A stretch of DNA of 64,000 bases, from assembly GCA_050084985.1 (NCBI GenBank), contig JBITNC010000001.1, forward strand, positions 22,878,001 through 22,942,000. Reading direction: 5' to 3'. Position 1 is the first letter of the stretch; the number at the start of each line of letters is the position of its first letter. The notes beneath the pieces are model-generated. The model saw only the letters and a program-made list of their open reading frames with translations. It was not told where the DNA came from and made no database searches. Below, in pieces: positions 22,334 through 31,989 of the stretch. Source of the stretch: Nageia nagi. Lineage: Eukaryota > Pinophyta. The translations under genes and the position numbers were made by a program.

Positions 22334-23290
22334 ATGGCTCAACTTGGCCTTATAGATTTACCTACTTGGAATAATAGTCATCCATTAGTAGTTCCTATTG
22401 TTTCTCTAGTTATTCCCCAAAAAACATTTAAAGTTTTTTCTAAAGATGATGGGTTAGGAAAAACACCTTATGAACATTGTCAAGATGTAACTTTACTGAC
22501 TCTTAGCTTTGATTTCAATGATGAGATTGTTGTCACATTATTTTGAAAAAAACATTATTGAATGGTTTAGAACTCTCACCCCTTAATCCATAATTATATG
22601 GGAAGAGCTATGTCAAGCTCTTATGAAGATATTTATTGAAGATGGTGATGATAGCACCTTTTTGAGCCTCATAGCATGTATTAAAAGATATCCCCATGAG
22701 TCTATAGATGATTTTAATTTAATATTTGAGAAAACTTGGAAGTCCATTCCAACTAGGATCAGGCCAATAAATGCTCAAATCTTGGTATATTATAGGAAAG
22801 TATTTCTCCTAGACCTTAATGTATTGATTATTATGTCAAATGATACTTTTCTAGATGTCTATAAGATAGCTAAAATTGCTAAACATACCCTGGTATCTTC
22901 TAGTAAGATACAACCTAGATCCATTATGCCCTTATTTCCTAATCTACCTTCAAAATAGGATCCATTATAAACTCCTCATATTGGAGTATTAGCCTTGCCA
23001 CCTCCTCCTTCAAAACCTATTACTCATAACAAAATGCTAGCACTACCATCTCTTGCATCTACAAGTACAAATATTGGTTCTAACTCACAAGAGGATAAGA
23101 GAATAAGACAACTAGATATAACTATTAGGAACCTGATAAACAAGCAAGGATCATTTTAAGAGCCCATCCTCAAAAGAAACATAGAAAGGTTTTGGTGAAT
23201 CAGATTCATATGTAAGGTGATTTTAAGAAAATTTGTATAAATTACAAAGGAAAATTTGAAGCTAAAAAAAATTAATATAGATTTTTTTGA
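22334..23290 (+). pseudogene. Element D gag, capsid part
   Basis: Two open stretches (22334-22546 and 22623-22958) with a frameshift between them show Gag-like content. The second has CIKRYPHESIDDFNLIFEKT, then IPTRIRPINAQILVYYRKVF and TFLDVYKIAKIAKHT. That order (a helical domain whose Y-x-x-x-[FL] word precedes an [AE]-x-x-x-[AV]-x-x-I-x-x-x run) is usual for Tat gag. Gag would form the particle shell around the RNA. The downstream part is interrupted by a tandem array and by element C. Confidence 0.6.
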
Positions 23291-23304
23291 TGAATTTAAT
23301 GAGT

Positions 23305-23955
23305 TTTGTAGTAGCTTACTACTAAGTGATACCATTTTTCTATGAAGCAATGGTAGTTTACTACTAGATAGTAGCAATCTACTACACAGTGGTAGTAGTC
23401 TACCTCCAGGTGGTAGTAGTCTACCTTTGGGTAGTAGCAATCTACCTTTAGGAGGTGGCAGTCTACCTTTAGGTGGTAGCAGTCTGCCTTTGAGTAATTG
23501 TATTCTATTCTCTCTCTAAGAGGTAGCAATATACCTTCAAGTGATGGTAGTCTATCTTTGGGAGCTAACAGTCTACCTCTAGGTGATAGCAGTCTGCTAT
23601 TAAGAGGCTATTACCAAGTGGTAGCAGTCTACCTCTAGGTGGTAGCTATATGCTATCGAGAGGTTAGATTTGGTGGTAGCAATTTGCTACTGAGTGGATA
23701 CTACCAAGTGGTTGTAGTTTGCTATTGAGAGGATACTATTGGGTGGTAGAAGTTTTCTATTGGGTGGTGGTAGTATGCTACCAATAGGCTACTATTGGTA
23801 GGTAGCATTTTGCTAGCAATAGGTAGCAATTAGCTACTAGGTAGTTGCTATTAGGTGGTAGCAGTCTACTATCGAGTGATGATAGTCTACTACCAGGAGG
23901 TAGTAGGATGCTATCAAGAGGAAAGAGTATGGTCTTAATAGTAGAATGCTCTTAG
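23305..23955 (+). repeat. 21-bp tandem array with hairpin-forming units, in D gag
   Basis: Clean units run from about 23370 to 23495, for example AGTCTACCTTTAGGTGGTAGC, 21 bp each. Before and after they are more worn, for roughly 27-30 units in all. Each good unit contains GGTAGnnnnCTACC, a 5-bp inverted repeat. In the frame with fewest stops the clean part repeats the heptapeptide SLPLGGS with variants, so it may once have been coding. Whether the array is part of the ancestral gag or arose in this copy cannot be told from one copy. Confidence 0.85.
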
Positions 23956-24189
23956 GAGGTATCAAATTTAGATTAATGTATTTATATTAGGTGATTTAGT
24001 CAAAATATAAATAGTAATTTATCATTTCAAGGTGAAGTCAACTATTTATTATTTCTAAATATCAATGAAAAGTTAAAAATTTAATTTATAATATTGATTT
24101 GACTTGGTGATCTAGAAAAAAAATTAAACATTTTGGCAACATGGGTGTTATTGTAACTCAAAAAATTCACCAATTTCAATTTTAGAAAA

Positions 24190-24786
24190 CTTTAAAATTC
24201 ATTTATTAGTGAATATTCATGGCTAAAATGATCCCTACAAACAAGGACACTTTACAAGAGAGGTAGAATTAATGCTTCTATTACAAAAGATATGATAAAT
24301 AGTATCAACCAATATTTTAGCCTAGAAATAATAAGCTAGAACAACCACTTACTTCTAAAGCTATAGAAAATGCAGTATTAGTTAGTTCTATAGAAAGTGA
24401 TGCTTTTGGTAACAGAATGGTGCCCTCCTTTTTTAGCTCCATATTTTATAAAATCATACATGATATATCAACATCAATATTTAGGCTTAAATTTTGACCA
24501 AATGATAGAACCTGCTTTAGACCCTGCTATAGATCTTACCATGATTATATTTTTGGGTTTTAGGTTATGCTAAAAAACAAGCCAACTATGTTCAAACTAG
24601 AGCTTCTACTTTAGCAACTCTATAGTAAGCCCAAATTTCTCTATAAAAATAGCAAACCATTCCTACTCAACTTGATATAAAAAAATATAAAGCTCCTATG
24701 TCTCAACCATAGAATCAAATGAACCAACTTCCAAACCATTCAAATCAAGTTTTACAAGACCCAGGTAATGTTGCTCCTATTATGAG
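24190..24786 (+). pseudogene. Element D gag, post-capsid part, cut by element C
   Basis: Fragments such as PLTSKAIENAVLV and PALDPAIDLTMIIFLGF appear across frames, with stops. The reading leads into ATGAG (24782-24786), the left target copy of element C, and resumes in frame at 30167. No zinc knuckle was found. Confidence 0.45.
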
Positions 24787-25510
24787 TGATCCAAATTGGA
24801 TCATGTATCAAGTTGTATTTGTAGGAGGAGTACTAATTCCAAAGGTATATGTGCTTGGAGACAGACCAAAATTTGAAATATGGAGTTTTTTGGCATTCAA
24901 TTTTAGACCACCAATGATGTGCAAAATACTATTTTTAGGTTGTAAATGCTATGCATCTTGATGAGTTAGCAGGGGCATTTGAAGAGACATTAGCATTTTG
25001 GGAGATTGAGTAGTTTAGGTTCCTTGGTTAATGTTTCAAATTATTTTGGAGACTTATTTAGTGGTGTATCTTATTCTTTGAATTCTCAATTAGGATTATA
25101 GAGTTTTGGGATTTTGGAATTGTTATAGTTTGGAGGAAGACCAAGAGTCATTCTAGAATTATTATAGTTATAAGATTATTTTTATGTTCTTGCTATAAGA
25201 AGTTATAGTGATTATAAGAGATTGCATTGCCATTATGTTGATGGTATTTCTTTATGCATGCAATATTTTAATTTTCATAAATAATAAGAATAGAAGGCAC
25301 CAATTCCATGATAGATTAACACCACATTGGATGAACCAAGGTAAATCATTGTGTTGATCTTGTTGTGTATTTGAGATTGCTAGTTTTGTGATTTACATTA
25401 TATAATTTTCAAATTTACATGTAATTTGTATGATCTCATAATGGTGAATGTATTTTTATTTGAATTTGTAAGTGAGGATTTGAGTATGCTATAAGCATCC
25501 ACTAATTACA
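24787..25510 (+). repeat. Element C 5' LTR
   Basis: Begins TGATCCAAATTGGATC and matches 29456 onward (for example TGTGCAAAATACTATTTTTA in both). The end near ATTACA at 25510 is placed by loss of similarity. It may be truncated, since the next bases already encode Gag. Confidence 0.85.
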
Positions 25511-25990
25511 GATCACATAATGAAGTACATTAGAGGTTTACATAGTCATTTGTAAAAGACTATCATGTTGTTTAATCCTAATAATCTTGATCAAGTGTGT
25601 GTTCAAGTGGAATTTACTTAGAAGAGGATGGTAAAGCAAGGAGATAATATGATGAATACAAGAAGGCTTCTAATTCAAGGGGAGGATAAGAGAAAAGTAA
25701 ATATCAAGATAAAGGCAAAGGTAAACAAGAAACTAAGACCACTAATATTTCAAATAAAGAAGGTGATGGTAGACATTGTAGTTATTGTGATAAAGATGGT
25801 CATGTTGATGATAAATGTTGGAAATTACATTTGAAATTACCTCCATATAAGCTTAAGAATAAGGATAAAACTAATGCTATGGTTCTTAGATGTGATGATA
25901 TTGATGGTAGTTCATATGTTGATGAGAAAGTAAATTATTCAGTCATTCAAAAGGTTGAAGAAACTTAAGATATTGAAGAACAAAGGATTC
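25511..25990 (+). pseudogene. Element C gag C-terminus with CCHC zinc knuckle
   Basis: Right after the LTR the frame reads YIRGLHSHL then MLFNPNNLDQVCVQVEFT, the end of a capsid domain. A lysine-rich stretch follows, and at about 25774-25827 HCSYCDKDGHVDDKCWKLH, a complete C-x2-C-x4-H-x4-C knuckle that binds RNA in related elements. All four metal ligands are kept. The N-terminal capsid and start codon are absent. Confidence 0.8.
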
Positions 25991-25999
25991 AATTTTTCC

Positions 26000-26300
26000 A
26001 TATAAAATCCAAATTAACAAAACCAAAGTAGATTGCATAATTGATCTAGGTTCTCAATAAAATTTGATTTCAGAAACTATGGTAAGTAATTTGGGATTGC
26101 AAACTTTTAACCATCCAATTCCATATCCTTTAGGTTGGGTGCATTGTAATGCTAGTTTGCAAGTCACTAAATAATGTGAGTTGAAATTTGCTATTTGTGT
26201 AAAGTACATTGATGAAATTGTGGTTGATGTTGTTTCTTTAGATATTTGTAGTGTTATTCTTGATAACCCTTACCTATGGGATAAAGATGGTATTTATTAT
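26000..26300 (+). pseudogene. Element C aspartic protease
   Basis: CIIDLGSQ followed by a stop and NLISETMV (26035-26085) is the active-site region (family D-[ST]-G-[AS]; the Thr or Ser is Leu here). ICSVILDNPYLWDKDGI follows (about 26245-26295), the I-L-G-x-P-[WF]-L region. Confidence 0.65.
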
Positions 26301-26659
26301 AGAATATCAAACAAATTATGATTGGTGAAATATGGAAAGATATTTCTAGCTAGTGAACATAAAAGTAGAAAAAAGCTACCTTTGGCCACTACTAGTTAGG
26401 TAAAACATCTTGTAAATGCTTTTAAAAGTTTTTTTTTTATCATGATGAAAATAGGAGCCTTGAGTGAGGTGAATCTCACATTATTAATGATGTGCAATAT
26501 TGATTTCAAGCCACCATTGATATGCAAAAGAGAGGAAGAAATGCAAGATTTGTTTTGAAAGTTTACTAACTTGTGTATAGAGCCATAAGGATTACCTCAT
26601 ATGCAAGATATACAACATGATATTAAGTTGTTACCTGATGCTTCATTTCCCAACATAGC

Positions 26660-27400
26660 TTTTTATCAATAATTAATTTTGGATCAAGGGGAGATAAGAA
26701 GGTATATTCAAGAGTTGGTTGATCAAGAAGTGATCAAATCAAGTACATATCCATGTGGATCACTTGATGTTTTGGTTCCCAAGAAGGATCAAATTTGGAG
26801 AATGTGCATTGACTATATAGCACTAAACAAAATCACCATCAAAAATTGCTATCCTTTTCCTCAGATAGATGATCTTTTGTATTAGTTGCAAGGGGCAAGA
26901 TTCTTCACAAAATTGGACTTGAGGAATGGATATCACCAAGTTAGAATCAAGGATGAGGACATTTGGAAGACTACTTTCAAGATAAGATAAGGCCTATTTG
27001 AATGGTTTGTTTTGCCATTTGGTTTTTGCAATGCACCAGCCACTTTTATAAGGGTAATGAATGATGTGCTTTGTCCATTTATTGATTATTTTATTGTTGC
27101 ATATTTGGATGATATTCTTTTTCATAGGTCTACTTGGGAAGAACATGTTGTACATCTTATACAAGTGTTTCAAACTTTGCATAGGGAGAAGTTATTATTG
27201 AAACATTCAAAATGTAAGTTTGGCAAAGAGTCTTTCATGTATTTTAGCCATTTTATTGGTCATGCACAACTTAATATAGATCCTAGTAAAGTAAGTGCTA
27301 TAGTAGAATGGCCAAGGCCATGTAATGTAATTGAAGTAAGAAGTTTATCAGGTGCTATCCAATATTTGAGAAAGTTTTTTTTTTTTGTTTTTTCTCATAT
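26660..27400 (+). pseudogene. Element C reverse transcriptase
   Basis: An open stretch at 26679-26885 has IQELVDQEVIKSSTYPCGS, LVPKKDQIWRMCIDYIALN and NCYPFPQIDDLL. After a stop come [16 protein letters not shown] (about 26905-26950), FVLPFGFCNAPATFIRVMN and the catalytic AYLDDILF (about 27100), with both aspartates intact. CKFGKESFMYFSHFIG and SKVSAIVEWPRP complete the thumb. It matches gypsy chromovirus RT closely. Confidence 0.9.
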
Positions 27401-27469
27401 TACTTCACCTTTACATGATGTAACCGAAAAGAGGTACATTTTCCAATGGAAGAAAAAAATAAATATATT

Positions 27470-27890
27470 TTGATACTTTGAAGCAAAAGATTATTAGTGC
27501 ACCTATGCTAGCACTTCCTAATTTGTAGAATCTATTTGAAGTGGAGACTGATGCAAGTGACTATGCCATGGGAGCCATTTTGTTACAAGAAGGTAAACCA
27601 ATTTGTAAAATCTATTTGAATTATCCTACTTATGATAAGAAAATGTATGCTTTGTATGCTTTGGTTTAAGCTATTAAAAATTGAAAATATTACTTAATGG
27701 AGAAAGAAAAAATTATTCATACTGATCATCAACCATTAAAGTATTTATAAACTCAATCAAAATTGCAACAAACTAGACACTATACATGGATGGGTCTTCT
27801 GCAACAATTCTATCTAGTAATCAAGTATAAGAAAAGAATACAAAATAAGGTTGTTGACATGCTTTCTAGGCCACTTGTAACTATATATTC
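27470..27890 (+). pseudogene. Element C RNase H
   Basis: APMLALPN, then VETDASDYAMGAILLQEGK (27543-27600) with the first catalytic Asp. Later come IIHTDHQPLKYL (about 27712-27750) and VVDMLSRP (about 27850-27875), matching D-H-x-[PS]-L and N-x-x-A-D-[AL]-L-S-R. Stops interrupt it. Confidence 0.85.
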
Positions 27891-27899
27891 CACACCATT

Positions 27900-29270
27900 A
27901 ATGATGTGAAACATTATTTTTGTGCCATTGGCAATATGCAAATAGGGTCCAATGAGTTCGCTCTCAGTGCTAAAATTTCTTCCTTTTCTATTTGTGTCAT
28001 TTTTAGAGGCATATGTGTAGGATACTATCTTTGGAAAAGTGTATGAGTAGTTGTCTTCATATAGGTTCAAGTATGAGGGTTTGGATGACTTTCACTTACA
28101 AAATGGACTTCTTTATTAGTCATTTTCAAATCAATATGTGTATGATACATACTTCAAATATTGCAAGATATTTTGGGGTTGAAAAGATATTATACAATTT
28201 GCAAAGGTATGTATATTAGCCAAAGATGCAAGATCAAGTTTCCAAGTACATAAGGGGATCTTCTTTATGTTACACTAAAAAGTCAAGTAACATGAAATTG
28301 GATTTGTATCTACCACTTCCAGTACCTTCATGTCCATGGGAGTGTATCTCAATAGATTTTGTGATAGGATTTTGTATGACTAAGTAGCATGACTATTTAT
28401 TTGTTGTTGTGGATAGATTTAGCAAAATTTGTGTTTTGATTCCATGTAAAAAGAGTATAACAAGATAATATGATGTAAATTTATTCTTTTCTCATGTTTG
28501 GGTTGATTTTGGATAGCCTAATTCCATTCTTTTAGATAGAGATAGTAGATTTTTGAGCAAGTTTTGGACACATTTGTGGGAAAAGATGGATACAAGGTTG
28601 AAGAAGAGTACTAAATTTCATACTAGAATAGATGGAAAAACTAAGGTGGTGAATAGAAAAGTAGTTCAACTCTTGAGGGGTTATTGTGGAAAACATCCTA
28701 AGTCTTGGGAACAACATCTTGAATACATCCAACATACATACAATAGGGTAATTCATTCTTCCATTAATATGAGTCCTTTTGAGACTTGTTTTGGTTACTT
28801 ACAACCTTGATATTTTGATTGTGTGTTTGGAAAGCAAAGGGATGAAGAATATTCAATTAAGAAAGAGTAAAAGCAAGTTGAAAATTTTATTGAAAAGATT
28901 AGGCAAATTCAATTGAAAGTCCAAGAGAAACTTGATACAAGCCAAGCTAAGTACAAGATGAGACATGATAAACATAGAGTTGACCATAAGTTTCATGTGG
29001 AATACCATGTTTGGTTGCATTTTAGTAAGGAGAGGTTGCAAGGACCATACAAGAAGTTGAAACCTATAAAGTATGGATCATTTGATATTATGGAACAAGT
29101 AAGTGAGAATGCATTTAGATTGAATCTACTAGAACATATCAACATCTATTCAGTTATAAATGTTGAACATTTGAAATTGTATGAGCCATATATGTTGACT
29201 GAAGATGAAGTAAGTTCAAATCAAATTTTACCATCTCTTGATGACTTAGTTCCTAACACTATGGATTAAC
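27900..29270 (+). pseudogene. Element C integrase
   Basis: The HHCC region is represented by FGVEKILYNLQRYVY (about 28165-28215) and a degenerate CYTKKSSNMK (about 28270). The catalytic core has WECISIDFVIGF (about 28340-28375), LFVVVDRFSKICVLIPC (about 28398-28450) and ILLDRDSRFLSKFW (about 28527-28570), followed by 28553-28810 (YCGKHPKSWEQHLEYIQHTY, then SSINMSPFE). The GPY/F region is in 28913-29269 (YHVWLHFSKERLQG, GPYKKLKPIKYGSFDIMEQV). The 118-codon open stretch at 28913-29269 is the best preserved part of the element. Confidence 0.85.
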
Positions 29271-29450
29271 TCAAGGAGGATTCCATATTACAAAAGAAAG
29301 TCCATGTTATAAGAAGAGGTGAGATAGAGCTGTGGTTGGTTGGATTGAAAGGACATCAACCTAATAAAGCTAAGTGGATGGATAGATCTAGAGTTGGGGA
29401 GTCATATCCTCATCTATGCATTTTTGGGAACAAATACTTCTCCATTGGGG
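29271..29450 (+). pseudogene. Element C chromodomain-like integrase tail
   Basis: Past the GPY/F region the reading gives KKVHVIRRGEIELWLVGLKG and KAKWMDRSRV, resembling the degenerate chromodomain end (Y-L-V-[KR]-W-K-G ... A-[TS]-W) of plant chromoviruses. It directly precedes the polypurine tract. Confidence 0.6.
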
Positions 29451-29455
29451 AGGTG
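29441..29455 (+). promoter_or_regulatory. Element C polypurine tract
   Basis: CCATTGGGGAGGTG lies immediately before the 3' LTR start TGATCC at 29456, the expected place and composition. Confidence 0.65.
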
Positions 29456-30161
29456 TGATCCAAATTAGATCATGTGTTAGGTTGTCTTTACAAGAGCAAT
29501 ACTCATTCCATAGGTATATGTGCTTAGAGATAAATTGAAGATTGAAATATGGATATTTTTAGCATTTAGGTTTAGATCACCAGTGGTGTGCAAAATACTA
29601 TTTTTAAGATGCTAACAACATGCATCTTGATGAGTCAACAAGGGCATTTGGAGAGACATTAGCATTTCAGGAGATTGAGTGGTTTAGGTTCCTTGGTCGA
29701 TGTTTTAGAGAGTTTTAGAGGCTTATTTAATGGTGTATCTTATTCTTTAAATTATTTATGAGGATTATAGAGTTTTGGAATATTAGAATTGTAATATTTG
29801 AAGAAAGACCAAGATTCATTCTAGAATTATTATAGTTCTAATATTATTTTTTTCTTCTTATTGTAAGAGGTTGTAGTAATTGTAGAAGATTTTATTACCA
29901 TTGTGTTGATGGTATTTCTCTATGCATGTAATATTTTAATGTCCATATACAATGAGAAGAGAAGATTGCAATTCTATGCTGGATTAACCCACATTGGGTG
30001 AACCAAGGTAAATCATTGTATTGATCTTGTTATGTGTTTGATATTGGTAGTTTTTTTTTATTTACATTATGCAATTTGTATGATCTCATAATGGTGAATG
30101 TTTTCTTATTTGAATTTGTAAGTGAGGATCCGAGTATACTATAAGCATTCAATGACTACAA
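29456..30161 (+). repeat. Element C 3' LTR
   Basis: Matches 24787-25510, begins TGATCCAAATTAGATC and ends near ATGACTACA(A). The right flank ATTAG (30162-30166) pairs with ATGAG at 24782-24786. Confidence 0.85.
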
Positions 30162-30547
30162 ATTAGTAAGAAACCCTGCTTAGATCAAAAATTATGTCCT
30201 AAAAAAAGAAAAACTTGCTTCATTGAGATATCTTTTCATAACTAGACACCATATATAGAAGGCTACTCAATAATTCAAATCTCATCAATTTGCAAAAATA
30301 AGTAAGTAGGCTCTTATGTTCCATATAATATTATTAAAAAAATAAAAATAACTCTTGAAATTATAATGTTTGATGCATTAAGGATTCTGGGTCAAATTGA
30401 CCTTTTGCAAGAAGATTTGATTCTTAAAAATAACAAAAAAGGGATAATAAGGGAAATGTAGTGTTTGCAATTTGTGATGATATTCATGTAGCTCCTATAG
30501 GTATAATACCTCCACCTTTTTATATATCCCTTAGATTAGAAGGATGG
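30162..30547 (+). pseudogene. Element D gag/protease spacer, between C and E
   Basis: D resumes in frame after C. Words such as YNIIKKIKITLEI and MFDALRILGQIDLLQEDLI (30360-30425) resemble the helical segment ahead of protease in Tat elements (Y-x-[IVL]-[IV]-x-x-[IL]-K ... L-Y-D-A-L). FYISLRLEGW (30515-30547) runs into GATGG, the left target copy of element E. The protease continues at 44832. Confidence 0.6.
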
Positions 30548-31943
30548 TGTTGATGGAAATTATGTAATAGCTACACCCATGAGCAATGCAATCAAAGTAT
30601 ATCATGAATAGGCTAACACAATAACCTGATCTTCAAAGTAGGTTAATTCCTTATCTATTAGGGTAGATGAAAAAAGCATATAATAAGAAGGAAATGAAAG
30701 AAATAAAGATCAAGAGTAAAGCAAAAGGGGTAGATCACTAGTTTAGCATAGGCTTTCACATACCATGAAACCTTGGTAAGAATCTAGTGTAACAGCCATG
30801 GTGTAATCTTTCATTCTCTAAATTATTCTTTTGCTTAACTCTTCCATATAAGCAAACACAATTATAACAACAACTTGTTATTATTTAGAAAATATCCATT
30901 ACTTGCCATAATTAACTAGATTAAAAATAATAACACCAAGTGTTGGACAAGAAAGGTCAAGATGGCATCATATAATTGATAGAACAATAGGTCTTTGAAA
31001 ATAAATACAAGGGGTAATACTAGAGATTTTGACCACTTTTTCTTGCCTTCCACTAAATTTATACTAGACTGGAGAGGTTGGAGAAAGATTGAACAAAATA
31101 GTTACAAAATAGCCCAAAGATTTTGGCCTTCTTTTAATAAATAGCTAACTATTCTATCACATGTCATTTTATTCCTAAAAATAAAATTCTAAACTATAAT
31201 AGCCTTTAAACTATGATGGAAATGTTTTCTAGGTGTTATTTGAACTTGTATTATAATTATGAAAGATTCTCTAATTGACTATGGTGATCTTGAAGTTTCT
31301 TCATTTTCTAGTGGTTGTTTTGGAGCCTTCTCGATCTTTGGCACATGTTTTGGAGTTCTTTGTTGAAGTTTTTCTTGGGTAGAGATCTTATTTGTTACAT
31401 CTAACATCATCAATTTCTAGACCATCTAATTTGAAACATCACATCCTTTTGTGCCTTTATGAGATGAAAAAAATAAATCTAAGATATTTTGATCTTACTC
31501 ATGATGTCATCCTTCTCTAGACCCATTCTTTTGGATAAAATGGGCTTCACTCTATTTTCTTGATATTACATTCTTTCATGCTCTGAAATCAACTAACTTA
31601 GCCATCACAAAACTTTTAACACTACCTATTGATGTCACTATTCTTGAGGTCTAGTTTTAGAAGAGCCTCTACTCTATTAACATCACTTCTTTTATGCCTC
31701 AAAACACTTAGCCATCGTGAAACTTTTAACACTACCTGCTAACATCACTACTCTTGGGGTCCAATTTTTGAAGAATCTCTATTTTGATAACATCACTCTC
31801 TCTTATACTCTATAAAATACTATACTTAATATATTTTCCCATCAAAACTATTTGGAAGCTTGTTCAAACACCCATCTTATAGATAAGTAAGGATAATATG
31901 TGCTAAGAAGCTACTACGGTGTAGGACTATGTATGTATATACA
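30548..31943 (-). repeat. Element E 3' LTR
   Basis: On the plus strand it begins TGTTGATGGAAATTATG and ends GTATGTATATACA. It aligns throughout with 43438-44826. The minus-strand sequence just inside reads AGAGGCCACCAAAA against the LTR, a weak polypurine tract. Confidence 0.9.
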
Positions 31944-31989
31944 TTTTGGTGGCCTCTATGAGAAAATTTCACTTTTCATATAGGACATT

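Larger units (their letters stand above)
24787..30161 (+). mobile_element. Ty3/gypsy chromovirus-like element C
   Basis: LTRs at 24787-25510 and 29456-30161 flank a gag end with zinc knuckle, protease, RT, RNase H, integrase and a chromodomain-like C-terminus, all on the plus strand in the gypsy order. The flanks ATGAG (24782-24786) and ATTAG (30162-30166) look like a target duplication with one change, and D's frame continues across them. The primer site and most of gag are missing, because gag C-terminal codons start directly at the left LTR. Stops and frameshifts are spread through pol. Confidence 0.85.

Noticed and set aside
23305-23955. Regular 21-bp units as a CRISPR array
   Set aside because: There are no distinct spacers, units are back to back, and the setting is a plant retroelement.
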